A stretch of DNA of 42,696 bases. Origin: Clostridiales bacterium. Lineage in GTDB: Bacteria > Bacillota > Clostridia > Christensenellales > Aristaeellaceae. A model generated the notes under the pieces. That model saw only the letters and a program-made list of their open reading frames with translations. It was not told the DNA's origin and did no database searches. The stretch covers positions 1-42,696 of the forward strand of contig SFFC01000004.1 in NCBI GenBank assembly GCA_004556985.1, read 5' to 3'. Made by a program: the position numbers and the translations under genes. Of this stretch, positions 7,518 to 15,842 are shown in pieces (position 1 is the stretch's first letter; the number at the start of each line of letters is the position of its first letter).

Positions 7518-8468
7518 TCAATAATAGTGCACGAACTTTCTGGAAATCACGCGCTGCAGAATGGTCAGGCTCATGATCACGATCAGGAACAGCACGGCGG
7601 CCGCCGCCGCGTAGTTGACCTCGCCGCGCACAAAGAAATAGTAGTAGATGTAGTAGGCGATCGTGATGGCGCAGTTGCCGGAGCCTGCCGTCTGGGAATT
7701 GACGGACGTGAAGAGCGCGAAGACCTCGTTGTACGTCCGGGCGACGTAGATGACGGAGACGATGATCACCATCCAGAACGTCGGCGAGAGCAGCGGCAGC
7801 GTGATACGGAATAGCGTCTTGCCGGGCTTGGCGCAGTCGATCTTCGCCGCCTGGTAGACCTTCTTGTCGATCTTCTGAAGGCCGGCCAGGAAGAGGACGA
7901 TCTTGAAGGCCAGGCCGTTCCAGATGCAGAAGATGCACAGCGCCCAGATCACCTTGGTGCTGTCCGTCAGCCAGGCGATCGGCTCGACCCCGAACAGGCC
8001 GAGGAAGTAGTTGATGTAGCCGTGCTGGCTGTGGAAGAGCGTGTAGAAGACCGTGCCGATGGCGACCGTCGAGGTGACATAGGGCGTGAAGAAGAGCGTC
8101 TGGAAGAAGCCCTGCAGCCGCTTGATGGAGTTGAGCATCAGCGCGATGGCCAGCGAGAGGATGACCGTCGTCGGCAGCGCGACGAGGATCAGGATGCCCG
8201 TGTTCCTGCAGGCGAGCCAGAAGGTCTTGTCATTCAGGACATACTTGAAGGAGGCGAGGCCGAAGCCCGTGCCCTTGGAGATGATGTAGACGTATTTCTC
8301 GTAGAACGCCGTGCGCAGCACCGCCAGCATCGGATAGAACACGAAGAGCACGAACACGATCAGCGGCGGAAGCAGGTAGAGCCATGCCTTCGGGCTGGCG
8401 ACGAGCAGCTCCCCGTTCTTGCCCGTAATCAGGCGGGGCTTTCTCTTTTTCTTTTCTCCGATTTTCAT
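7518..8468 (-). CDS. Carbohydrate ABC transporter permease, MalF/UgpA type
   Basis: A 316-aa permease with a basic cytoplasmic N terminus (KKKRKPRL), a first membrane segment LYLLPPLIVFVLFVFYPML, and the EAA loop KVYQAAKIDCAKPGKTLFRITLPLLSP. The gene starts inside the end of the ATPase gene (ATGA overlap, 8465-8468), so the two are translationally coupled. It is half of the CUT1 channel with the downstream permease. Confidence 0.88.
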   Translation of the reverse strand: MKIGEKKKRKPRLITGKNGELLVASPKAWLYLLPPLIVFVLFVFYPMLAVLRTAFYEKYVYIISKGTGFGLASFKYVLNDKTFWLACRNTGILILVALPTTVILSLAIALMLNSIKRLQGFFQTLFFTPYVTSTVAIGTVFYTLFHSQHGYINYFLGLFGVEPIAWLTDSTKVIWALCIFCIWNGLAFKIVLFLAGLQKIDKKVYQAAKIDCAKPGKTLFRITLPLLSPTFWMVIIVSVIYVARTYNEVFALFTSVNSQTAGSGNCAITIAYYIYYYFFVRGEVNYAAAAAVLFLIVIMSLTILQRVISRKFVHYY

Positions 8469-9523
8469 CTGACACGCGCCCCCGTCTTTTCGTCAAAGAA
8501 GTAGCAGCGGTTCTCGCGCAGGGAGAGCGAAATGCTGTCGCCCGCGCGCAGCACGGTCGCGGCGTCCGCGATGGCCTTGACCTTCTGCCCGGCCAGCGTG
8601 AATTCGATGATCTGGTCCTGGCCGCGCTGCTCCACGCGCGTGAGCGTCACGCGCAGGCCGTCGCCGGGCACCCAGGCCTCCGGACGGATGCCCAGGCGGA
8701 AGCTGCCGACGAGGTCGGCGGCAAGCGGGAGAACGGCTCCGTCCTCCAGCGCAATGCGTCCCTCCCCGGCGCGGACGTTCAGGTAGGAGATCATCGGGTT
8801 GCCCAGGAAGGAGGCAACAAACTCGTTGCAGGGATTCATGTACATCTCATGCGCGGGCGCAATCTGCTGGACGACGCCCTTCTTCATCAGGACGATCCTG
8901 TCCGTGATGCTCATGGCCTCCTCCTGATCGTGCGTGACGAAGATGGTCGTGACCTTCGTCTCCTGCTGAATGCGGCGGATCTCCTGGCGCATCTCGATGC
9001 GCAGGCGCGCATCCAGGTTGGAGAGCGGCTCGTCGAGCAGCAGCACCTTCGGCTTCTTGACCAGCGCGCGGGCGATCGCGACGCGCTGCTGCTGGCCGCC
9101 GGAGAGCTGGCCCGGCTTGCGCCTGAGGTATTCCTCGATCTGAACGAGTTTCGCCGTCCGCTGAACCTCCTCACGGATCTCCTCGCGGGTGTAGCGCTTT
9201 CCCGTTTCGGGATTCTTGATGTTCGTCAGCGGGAAGGCGATATTGTCCGCCACGGACATGTGCGGATACAGCGCGTAGTTCTGGAAGACGAGCCCGATGT
9301 TGCGTTCCTCGGGCATCGCGGTCGTGACATTCTGCTCGCCGAACCAGATTTCGCCCTCGGTGACGTTCTCAAGGCCCGCAAGCATGTAGAGCGTGGTCGA
9401 TTTGCCGCAGCCGCTCGGCCCGAGCAGACCCGTCAGCTCGCCGTCCTCAAACGTCAGATTCAGGCGATCGACGGCCACGGCGTCGTCAAAGCGTTTGGTC
9501 AGATCCTTCAGGACAATCTTCAT
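8465..9523 (-). CDS. Sugar ABC transporter ATP-binding protein, UgpC/MsmX type
   Basis: A 352-aa ATPase powering the import system encoded after it. Walker A is GPSGCGKST (35-43), the signature is LSGGQQQR, Walker B LLLDEPLSNLDA, and the switch histidine lies in FVTHDQEEAM. The region after residue 235 is a TOBE/OB domain as in MalK, MsmX and UgpC. Family members often serve several importers. It is the first gene of the operon, behind the promoter at 9628-9656, and overlaps the next gene by 4 bp. This is the only CUT1-type ATPase in the window, so it could also serve the orphan permease at 9811-10773. Confidence 0.9.
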   Translation of the reverse strand: MKIVLKDLTKRFDDAVAVDRLNLTFEDGELTGLLGPSGCGKSTTLYMLAGLENVTEGEIWFGEQNVTTAMPEERNIGLVFQNYALYPHMSVADNIAFPLTNIKNPETGKRYTREEIREEVQRTAKLVQIEEYLRRKPGQLSGGQQQRVAIARALVKKPKVLLLDEPLSNLDARLRIEMRQEIRRIQQETKVTTIFVTHDQEEAMSITDRIVLMKKGVVQQIAPAHEMYMNPCNEFVASFLGNPMISYLNVRAGEGRIALEDGAVLPLAADLVGSFRLGIRPEAWVPGDGLRVTLTRVEQRGQDQIIEFTLAGQKVKAIADAATVLRAGDSISLSLRENRCYFFDEKTGARVR

Positions 9524-9627
9524 TCTCTTCTGCCTCCATCCTCCGAAGCCGAGGGCCGGGCCGCTGCCTCTTCCCGCAGCAGGCTGTCCGGCCGGCGAAT
9601 CCGTCGGCTCTTCACATTGATACCGCT

Positions 9628-9656
9628 ATTATACCGGGTTTTTGTGACCCTTTCAA
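9628..9656 (-). promoter_or_regulatory. Sigma-A promoter of the sugar importer operon
   Basis: Minus-strand TTGAAA (9656-9651), 17-base spacer, TATAAT (9633-9628), about 105 bases before the ATG at 9523. The last bases of the spacer and the -10 (AAACCCGGTATAATA) are the same as in the promoter at 38899-38927. Confidence 0.8.
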
Positions 9657-9740
9657 GAATTCTCGAGTCAATTATACGGGTTATTTGCAAAATGATGTTC
9701 CTGCCCGGCTTTGGCTTCGTTCCGTGCCTTGGGAACACAC

Positions 9741-9760
9741 AAAAAAGGGCGTCTCCGCCC
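9741..9760 (-). terminator. Rho-independent terminator after the orphan permease gene
   Basis: On the minus strand GGGCG-GAGA-CGCCC is followed directly by six T (9746-9741). It lies 50 bp downstream of the permease stop at 9811 and upstream of the importer operon promoter. Confidence 0.75.
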
Positions 9761-9810
9761 TCCCCCCGCCGAAGCGGCGGGAGGAAGGCGAAGGCGTCCT
9801 CGGTAGCACA

Positions 9811-10773
9811 TCAGCCCTTGACAGCGCCAGCCGTCACGCCGTCCATGAACTGGCTCTGGGCGAGGAAGAACACGACCAGAGACGGGAGGATGGAGATCAG
9901 CGAGACCGCCATGACGCGGTTCCAGGAGAAGCCGGTGTCCGCGTCCATGCTCATGCGCACGAACAGCGTCGCCGGATAGCGGGCCGGGGAGTTGACGTAG
10001 AGCAACGGGCCCATGAAGTCGTTGCTCGACCACATGAACTGGAACAGGCCTGCGGAGACCATCGCCGGCCAGAGCATCGGCACGAGGACGAGAACCAGCG
10101 TCTGCATGATGTTGCAGCCGTCGATCTTCGCCGCCTCGTCCAGCTCGCGCGGGATGTTGCGCATGAACTGAATCAGCATGTAAACGAAGTAGGTCTCCTG
10201 CGCAAACAGCGAGGGCACGATCAGCGCGAGGTAGTACGGCGAATCGACCCAGCCGAATTTGCGGTACATCAGGAACTGCGGAATGTTCAGCACGACCTGC
10301 GGCAGGAACAGCGTCGCCATCAGCAGCGCAAAGAGCGCGTTGCGCCCGCGGAAGCGGAAGCGGCCGAAGCCGTACGCCGTGATCGTGGAGGAGATGACGG
10401 TGAAAAGCACGCGCGGGAGCACATACTTGTAGGTATTGAGCATCGCGCGCCAGATGTTGATGTCTCCGCCGTAGTCGTTCATCGCGGCGCGGTAGCCGTC
10501 CAGCGTCGGACGCGACGGGATCAGGCTCAGCGTGGAGAAGATCTCGTTGTTGTCCTTGAAGGTCGCGCTGACCATCCACAGCAGCGGATAGACCATGAAC
10601 ACGCCCACGCCGATGAGAATGACGTAGCGGATCGTGGTGCTCATCAGATGCTGCACCTTGAGGTTCGCGCGCTTGAACAGGAAGCGGTAGACCACGATAA
10701 AGAGCACCAGCGCGCCCAGCACAAGGTAGAAATTTTTGAGCTGCGCCACGGACTGCGCAAACGCGCCGGGCAT
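9811..10773 (-). CDS. Orphan carbohydrate ABC permease (MalG type) with an altered 5' end
   Basis: A 320-aa frame. Residues from about 45 on (MSTTIRYVILIGVGVFMVYPLLWMV) look like a complete MalG-type permease, with the EAA loop DEAAKIDGCNIMQTLVLVLVPML and the C terminus DGVTAGAVKG. The first 44 residues add one extra hydrophobic segment (FYLVLGALVLFIVVYRFLF). The ATG at 10773 has no ribosome binding site and lies exactly where remnants of a polygalacturonase gene end. An internal ATG at 10644 has an AAGG nine bases upstream and may be the working start. No partner permease or binding protein is adjacent. Probably a leftover of a larger sugar operon whose 5' part was deleted, and possibly not expressed. 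Confidence 0.7.
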   Translation of the reverse strand: MPGAFAQSVAQLKNFYLVLGALVLFIVVYRFLFKRANLKVQHLMSTTIRYVILIGVGVFMVYPLLWMVSATFKDNNEIFSTLSLIPSRPTLDGYRAAMNDYGGDINIWRAMLNTYKYVLPRVLFTVISSTITAYGFGRFRFRGRNALFALLMATLFLPQVVLNIPQFLMYRKFGWVDSPYYLALIVPSLFAQETYFVYMLIQFMRNIPRELDEAAKIDGCNIMQTLVLVLVPMLWPAMVSAGLFQFMWSSNDFMGPLLYVNSPARYPATLFVRMSMDADTGFSWNRVMAVSLISILPSLVVFFLAQSQFMDGVTAGAVKG

Positions 10774-10774
10774 T

Positions 10775-11020
10775 TTCGCGCACGCCGACGTTCTCGCAGG
10801 CGACCGGATGAATCGACCAGGCCGGGCTGTTGCGTAGCGTGCTGCCCGCCTCCAGATGCAGCTCGACGTGGCTGCGCAGCACGAGTCCGCCGGTCAGATA
10901 GTCCCCCGCCGGCACGACGACGCGTCCGCCTCCCTGCGCCGCCGCCGCGTCTATCGCGCGCTGAATCGCCTCCGTGCAGAGCCTGCCGTCCGCCGCAGCC
11001 CCGAACTCCGTAATCAACAT
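10775..11020 (-). pseudogene. GH28 polygalacturonase remnants fused upstream of a permease
   Basis: The ATG at 11020 has a good GGGAAGG site. Residues 1-61 are a typical GH28 N terminus: ITEFGAAADG, CTEAIQRAIDAAAAQGGGRVVVPAGDYLTG and VELHLEAGSTL. The next residues, RNSPAWSIHPVACENVGVR (63-81), belong to a motif that in GH28 proteins lies far downstream, near the catalytic domain entry, so most of the sequence between is missing. After residue 82 the GH28 match stops and the permease sequence begins in another frame. The frame itself runs on in non-homologous sequence. No catalytic aspartates of GH28 remain. Deletion, or a misassembly joining repeat-like segments, would both give this picture. 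Confidence 0.7.
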
Positions 11021-11061
11021 GGTCAAGCCTTCCCCTTTCCGTCCGTGATTTCCGTTTTTTC

Positions 11062-11155
11062 ACTCTGTAAGTCCTTCTGCAAAGCTCCGGCCCCGGTCGC
11101 AAAGCAATGGGATTTACAGCATCTCGTCGGAGATGCAACCGGCATCATGCCGGTT
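11062..11155 (+). repeat. 94-bp intergenic repeat, copy 1
   Basis: Nearly identical to 15727-15819. Shared core includes CTCCGGCCCCGGTCGCAAAG and ends in a perfect 9-bp hairpin around CCGGCATCATGCCGG. This copy also has a second hairpin GCATCTC-GTCG-GAGATGC (7 bp), which is broken in the other copy. It lies in the divergent space between the GH28 remnant and the pectinesterase. Confidence 0.85.
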
Positions 11156-11189
11156 GCACAGGCTGCCGCGTCCTCACCGGGATACGCGC

Positions 11190-11218
11190 TTGCCCGCCAG
11201 CGCACTCCATGCTACAAT
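11190..11218 (+). promoter_or_regulatory. Promoter of the pectinesterase gene
   Basis: TTGCCC (11190-11195), 17-base spacer, TACAAT (11213-11218), 46 bases before the ATG at 11265. Confidence 0.65.
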
Positions 11219-11264
11219 ATCCATACACAGGTTCAGTATATTCGATGTTGCGCAGGAGGTCAAT

Positions 11265-12239
11265 ATGTCTGCTGAGAATGTTTGTACTATTTCACCAAAT
11301 CTGGAGGAATGCGTCCTGCAGCGCGCCCTCGATTTCCTGCCGCGGGACGGCTCCCCTGCCGTGCTGCGCCTCGCGCCCGGCGTCTATCGCGAAAAGGTCG
11401 TGATCAATCGGCCCAACACGACGCTCGAGGGCGCCGGCGCCGACTGCACGCGCATCGTCTGGGGCGACGCCGCCTACACCCTCCTTGCCGACGGGCGCAA
11501 GCGCGGCACCTTCCGCACGGCGACGCTGCGCACGGATGCGCCCGGTATCACGCTGCGCGGCCTGACGATTGAAAACGACGCCGCGCCCCGCGAGGCGGCG
11601 GGCCAGGCCATCGCGCTCTACGCCGACGGCGACGGCCTGCTCTGCGAGGACTGCCGCCTGCTGGGCGCGCAGGACACGCTCTTCACTGCGCCGCTCCCTC
11701 CCAGGGAGATCGAGAAGGACGGCTTCATCGGCCCCAAGCAGCATGCGCCGCGCATCCCGCAGCACCACATCTACCGGCGCTGCCTGATCAGCGGCGACGT
11801 CGACTTCATCTTCGGCGGCGCGGCCGCGTGGTTTGACCGCTGCACGATTCAGAGCATCGACGGCCGCAGCGACCGCAGCATGCCCTACGTCGGCTATGCG
11901 ACCGCCGCCTCGACGCCGGAGGGCCAGCGCTTTGGCTACGTCTTCTCCCATTGCCGCTTTGTCGGCGAGGGCGTGCCCGAGGGCAGCGTCTACCTCGGCC
12001 GCCCCTGGCGCGAATACGCCAAAACGGTGCTGATCGACTGCGAGCTGGGCGCGCATATCGCCCCCACAGGCTTTCACGACTGGAACAAGCCTGCCGCGCA
12101 CGACACCACCTTCTACGCGGAATGCGGCAGCTTCGGCCCCGGCGCCAGCGGGGAGCGCTGCGCCTTCTCCCATGCGCTCAGCCGCGGGGAGGCCGACGCG
12201 CTCACGCCTTCTTTCTTCCTCGCGCACTGGCGGGCGTGA
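11265..12239 (+). CDS. Pectinesterase (carbohydrate esterase family 8)
   Basis: A 324-aa pectin methylesterase, removing methyl esters from homogalacturonan (or short oligogalacturonides) before cleavage. All five family signatures are present: PGVYREKV (39-45), GQAIALYADGD (113-123), GAQDTLF with the proton-donor Asp137, GDVDFIFG with the nucleophile Asp180, and YLGRPW with Arg246. No signal peptide or membrane segment is seen; the protein starts MSAENVCTISPNLEECVL, so it probably acts in the cytoplasm on imported oligosaccharides. The ATG at 11265 is behind CAGGAGGT; longer upstream frames run through the repeat and are rejected. It faces a convergent TIM-barrel gene only 3 bp away. Confidence 0.88.
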   Translation: MSAENVCTISPNLEECVLQRALDFLPRDGSPAVLRLAPGVYREKVVINRPNTTLEGAGADCTRIVWGDAAYTLLADGRKRGTFRTATLRTDAPGITLRGLTIENDAAPREAAGQAIALYADGDGLLCEDCRLLGAQDTLFTAPLPPREIEKDGFIGPKQHAPRIPQHHIYRRCLISGDVDFIFGGAAAWFDRCTIQSIDGRSDRSMPYVGYATAASTPEGQRFGYVFSHCRFVGEGVPEGSVYLGRPWREYAKTVLIDCELGAHIAPTGFHDWNKPAAHDTTFYAECGSFGPGASGERCAFSHALSRGEADALTPSFFLAHWRA

Positions 12240-12242
12240 CGG

Positions 12243-13064
12243 TCATTCCCCAATCCAGCGATGCAGGAGCGCGCATTCCTCCCGCGCCATGCCGGGCCAG
12301 ACGTCCTCGCGCAGCGCGCAGAGATCGTCGTTATGCGCCCGGAGCTCGGGCAGCAGGTTCGCCCAGTCCATGACGCCCTGGCCGAGGGGCCGGTTTTCCC
12401 ATTTTCCCTCGCTGCCAAAGACGCCGTCCTTGACGTGCAGCACGAGAATCCGGTCGCCAAACAGCGAAAGCGCCCGGTCAAGCAGCTTCCTCTGCGCCTG
12501 CGGCGCGGTCGTCTCCCGCGTCACGAGGTTGGCCAGATCCAGCACGACGCCCAGATGGTCGCTGCCCACATCGTCAAGCAGGCGGCGGGTCATCTCCGGC
12601 GTATTGAGCGTATGATAGGAAACCGGCTCGATGCCCACCCGCGCGCCGCACTGCTCCGCGACCGCGACCGCGCTTTTCACGAAGTCGAGCAGGCGCTGAT
12701 ACGCCGCCTCCCGCTCCGATTCGGGGAAGGTGAAGTGCGTGGTCTCCGTGCCGACACAGTCCGCCCCCAGCCGCACGCTGGCGCGCAGGCACCGGGCAAA
12801 GGCCGCCTTCGCGTCCGCCAGGCGCTGCGGATCCCTGTCGCTCGCGCTGACATAGCAGCCCATGATGGGCAGCGCGATATCCCGCGCCTCAAACGCGGCG
12901 CGGATGTCCGCGATCGCCTCCGGCGTCATATACTGCTCCGCCGGCGGCGGAAAGGCCTTCGTGAAGGCGAGCTGCGTCGCGCAGAAGCCCGCCTCCGCGA
13001 TCCGGCGCGCCAGCTCCTGTGGGCAGAGCCTGCCAAAGTCATGTCCCCGCATTCCGATCCTCAT
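12243..13064 (-). CDS. TIM-barrel sugar phosphate isomerase/epimerase family protein
   Basis: A 273-aa protein of the xylose-isomerase-like/AP endonuclease 2 TIM-barrel superfamily. Metal-binding residues expected at strand ends are visible: Glu in VGIEPVSYHTLN, Asp in GVVLDLANL, His in VLHVKDGVFG and a C-terminal ENRPLGQGVMDW. Such proteins epimerise or isomerise ketoses, inositols or sugar acids; the substrate cannot be read from the sequence. The ATG follows GGGAGGAATTGCG. It is monocistronic, convergent with the pectinesterase, and could act on a uronate or related sugar given that neighbour. Confidence 0.75.
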   Translation of the reverse strand: MRIGMRGHDFGRLCPQELARRIAEAGFCATQLAFTKAFPPPAEQYMTPEAIADIRAAFEARDIALPIMGCYVSASDRDPQRLADAKAAFARCLRASVRLGADCVGTETTHFTFPESEREAAYQRLLDFVKSAVAVAEQCGARVGIEPVSYHTLNTPEMTRRLLDDVGSDHLGVVLDLANLVTRETTAPQAQRKLLDRALSLFGDRILVLHVKDGVFGSEGKWENRPLGQGVMDWANLLPELRAHNDDLCALREDVWPGMAREECALLHRWIGE

Positions 13065-13228
13065 CGCAATTCCTCCCGTTATTCAAGGTGATTCCATCTT
13101 AATCCCGCCGGAATGGGCCGTCAAGTGCGTTTTTCATTCCAGCGCGCCAACCCCGCGTTTTTTCGCAGGCCGCCGTCCTGTTCGCAGGGGGCTGCCGATA
13201 ACGCGATTTGTGCCCTTTTCGCTGATTG

Positions 13229-13246
13229 CATAAGTGTTTTGTTATG
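13229..13246. promoter_or_regulatory. CATAA-N8-TTATG dyad upstream of the hydratase (candidate LysR site)
   Basis: CATAA (13229-13233) and TTATG (13242-13246) with an 8-base spacer. Its centre is about 66 bases upstream of the transcription start predicted from the promoter at 13269-13297, the standard recognition-site position of LysR activators. The same dyad with the same spacing lies in the lysR/tctC divergent region (23175-23192). Confidence 0.6.
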
Positions 13247-13268
13247 TATTGCATATTCTTCTTTGTCT

Positions 13269-13297
13269 TTGTCTTTCCGCCGTTTGACATGTATAAT
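13269..13297 (+). promoter_or_regulatory. Promoter of the YbhJ-type hydratase gene
   Basis: TTGTCT (13269-13274), 17-base spacer, TATAAT (13292-13297), 47 bases before the ATG at 13345. Confidence 0.75.
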
Positions 13298-13344
13298 AGG
13301 ATCAGCATGGAGTTTTTCCTTGATGACAAAGGAGCGTGTTTCAA

Positions 13345-15606
13345 ATGATCAAACTGTATGATCAGGGCGTCTATCTGGTCGATGGGCAGGAGCTCATCAC
13401 GGATCCCGCGCAGCTTGCAGCGCGCGTCGGCCGCCCTGTCTCCCAGCAGGAAGCCGCCCAGGGCACCATGGCCTACGGCATCCTCAAGGCGCACAACACC
13501 AGCGGCGACATGGATCGCCTGCAGATGCGCTTTGACAGCCTGACGAGCCATGACATCACCTATGTCGGCATCATTCAGACGGCCCGGGCCTCCGGCATGA
13601 AGGAGTTCCCGATGCCCTATGTGCTCACGAACTGCCACAACAGCCTCTGCGCGGTCGGCGGCACGATCAACGAGGACGACCATCGCTTCGCGCTCTCCGC
13701 CGCGCACAAATACGGCGGCATCTACGTGCCCACGAACATCGCCGTCATCCACAGCTACAACCGCGAGATGATGGCCGGCTGCGGCCGGATGATCCTCGGC
13801 TCCGACAGCCATACGCGCTACGGCGCGCTGGGCACGATGGGCGTGGGCGAGGGCGGCGGCGAGCTGGCCAAGCAGCTGGTCGGCCGCACCTACGACGTTG
13901 CCCGCCCGGGCGTCATCGCCATCTATCTGACCGGCTCCCCGCGCCCCGGCGTCGGCCCGCAGGACGTCGCCCTCTCGATCGTCGGCGCGGTCTACGCCAA
14001 CGGCTACGTCAAGAACAAGGTCATGGAGTTCGTCGGCCCGGGCGTTGCGAATCTGCCGATCGAATACCGCAACGGCATCGACGTCATGACGACCGAGACG
14101 ACCTGCTGGTCCTCCATCTGGGAGACGGACGCGCGCACCGAGGAATACCTCGCCATCCACGGCCGCCCCGAGGCCTACCGCAAGCTCGCGCCCGCGCCGG
14201 TCGCCTACTACGACGGCTGCGTCTATGTCGACCTCTCCACCGTCGAATGCACGATCGCCCTGCCGATGCATCCCAGCTACGCGCTGCCCATCAACGAGCT
14301 CAAGGCGAACGCGAAGGAGATCCTCACAGCCTGCCAGGAGCGCGCGAACGCGCAGATCACCGGCGCGCGCCTCGACCTCGTCTCCAAGATTCGCGACGGC
14401 GAAATCTATGTCGACCAGGGCATCGTCGCGGGCTGCTCCGGCGGCACCTACGACAACGTCTGCGCCGTCGCGGATATCCTGCGCGGGCGCAGCTGCGGCA
14501 ACGGCGTCTTCCGCCTGAGCGTCTATCCGGGCAGCATGCCGGCCCTGAGCGAGCTGATGAAGAACGGCGCGCTCGCCGACCTCGTCTCCGCCGGCGCGAT
14601 TCTGCGCGAATGCTTCTGCGGCCCCTGCTTCGGCGCGGGCGACACCCCGGCCAACGGCGAGCTCTCCATCCGTCATACGACGCGCAACTTCCCCAACCGC
14701 GAGGGCAGCAAGCCCGGCGAGGGCCAGATGGCCGGCGTCGCGCTCATGGATGCGCGCTCCATCGCCGCCACGGCGATCAACGGCGGCCGCCTGACCGCCG
14801 CGACCGACCTTGACATCGAATACACCGAGCGGCCGTATCACTTCGACAGCTCCATCTACGAGAAGCGCGTCTACAACGGCTTTGGCAGGCCCGAGCCCGA
14901 GCATGAGCTTCGCATGGGCCCGAACATCAAGGACTGGCCGAAGCTGCCGGAGCTCTCCGACGATCTGCTGCTCCAGGTGGTCTCCTTCATCACCGATCCC
15001 GTCACGACGACGGACGAGCTGATCCCCTCCGGCGAGACCTCCTCCTACCGCTCCAATCCGCTGCGCCTGGCCGAGTTCACGCTCTCGCGCAAGGATCCGG
15101 GCTATGTCGGCCGCGCGAAGGCCGTGCATGCGCTGGAGACCGCCCGCGAGGAGGGCGCAGTGCCCGAAGAGGTGCAGCGCGTGTACGCGGCGCTTGAAGG
15201 CGTCTGCAGGGTCGATCCGCACAAGACCGTCATCGGCTCCACGATCTACGCGCGCAAGCCGGGCGACGGCTCCGCGCGCGAGCAGGCCGCGAGCTGCCAG
15301 CGCGTGCTCGGCGGCGCGGCGAACATCGCCGGCGAATACGCAACCAAGCGCTACCGCTCCAACTGCATCAACTGGGGCATGACGCCGCTGCAGACGAAGG
15401 ACGAGGCCGCGCTCTCGCTGGGCTGCTGGGTGTTCGTTCCGGGCCTGCGCAAGGCGATTCTCTCCGGGGAGACTGAGCTTGACGCCTACGTCGTCGCGCA
15501 GGACGGCGACGTGCGCAAGACCCATCTGTTCATGGATCCGCTCACGCCGGCCGAGCGCCAGATCATCGCCGACGGCTGCCTGATCAACTACTACCGCAGC
15601 CACTGA
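13345..15606 (+). CDS. ybhJ: Aconitase-family hydratase, YbhJ type
   Basis: A 753-aa protein of the aconitase superfamily, the same length as E. coli YbhJ, a hydratase of unproven substrate. LGSDSHTRYGALGTMGVGEGG (from 151) is the aconitase DSHT motif. The three 4Fe-4S cysteines can be assigned to AGCSGG (about 363) and the CGPC pair (about 425-428), and NFPNREG corresponds to the active-site arginine segment NFTGRN. The swivel domain is at the C terminus (about 600-753). It should hydrate or dehydrate a tri- or dicarboxylate. It is convergent with the citrate lyase operon and shares a candidate LysR operator with it, so conversion of aconitate to citrate is a reasonable inference. The ATG at 13345 has AAAGGAG ten bases upstream; a GTG three codons earlier is too close to that site. 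Confidence 0.82.
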   Translation: MIKLYDQGVYLVDGQELITDPAQLAARVGRPVSQQEAAQGTMAYGILKAHNTSGDMDRLQMRFDSLTSHDITYVGIIQTARASGMKEFPMPYVLTNCHNSLCAVGGTINEDDHRFALSAAHKYGGIYVPTNIAVIHSYNREMMAGCGRMILGSDSHTRYGALGTMGVGEGGGELAKQLVGRTYDVARPGVIAIYLTGSPRPGVGPQDVALSIVGAVYANGYVKNKVMEFVGPGVANLPIEYRNGIDVMTTETTCWSSIWETDARTEEYLAIHGRPEAYRKLAPAPVAYYDGCVYVDLSTVECTIALPMHPSYALPINELKANAKEILTACQERANAQITGARLDLVSKIRDGEIYVDQGIVAGCSGGTYDNVCAVADILRGRSCGNGVFRLSVYPGSMPALSELMKNGALADLVSAGAILRECFCGPCFGAGDTPANGELSIRHTTRNFPNREGSKPGEGQMAGVALMDARSIAATAINGGRLTAATDLDIEYTERPYHFDSSIYEKRVYNGFGRPEPEHELRMGPNIKDWPKLPELSDDLLLQVVSFITDPVTTTDELIPSGETSSYRSNPLRLAEFTLSRKDPGYVGRAKAVHALETAREEGAVPEEVQRVYAALEGVCRVDPHKTVIGSTIYARKPGDGSAREQAASCQRVLGGAANIAGEYATKRYRSNCINWGMTPLQTKDEAALSLGCWVFVPGLRKAILSGETELDAYVVAQDGDVRKTHLFMDPLTPAERQIIADGCLINYYRSH

Positions 15607-15623
15607 TTCCGCCCCCTTTCACA

Positions 15624-15671
15624 GCCCCCGCTTCCGCTCTCCTCCGAAGGCGGAAGCGGGGGCTTTTTTTT
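15624..15671 (+). terminator. Rho-independent terminator of the hydratase gene
   Basis: A 14-bp perfect stem (15624-15637 with 15650-15663, GC-rich) followed by eight T (15664-15671), 18 bp after the stop codon. Confidence 0.92.
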
Positions 15672-15685
15672 GCGCGCTAAAAGCT

Positions 15686-15722
15686 CAGCCGCCGCAGGGG
15701 AACGGTCCTCCTGCGGCGGCTG
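15686..15722. repeat. GC-rich hairpin after the terminator
   Basis: A 13-bp perfect stem, CAGCCGCCGCAGG (15686-15698) with its complement (15710-15722), loop of 11 bases. It is not followed by a T tract on either strand. It may protect the 3' end of the citF transcript coming from the other side. Confidence 0.65.
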
Positions 15723-15726
15723 AATT

Positions 15727-15819
15727 ACTCTGTAAGTCCCTCTGCAAAGCTCCGGCCCCGGTCGCAAAGCAATGGGATTTCATTCTTTCGTCGGAGATGC
15801 AGCCGGCATCATGCCGGTT
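15727..15819 (+). repeat. 94-bp intergenic repeat, copy 2
   Basis: Differs from the copy at 11062-11155 mainly in a short stretch in the middle, where the first hairpin is lost while the terminal CCGGCATCATGCCGG hairpin is kept. It lies between the convergent ends of the hydratase and citF. Confidence 0.85.
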
Positions 15820-15842
15820 CAGATGAGGATGAGGTCGTCAGG

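Noticed and set aside
13099..15603. 834-codon open frame on the minus strand
   Set aside because: Antisense to the clearly recognisable aconitase-family hydratase; low-complexity composition and no start signal.
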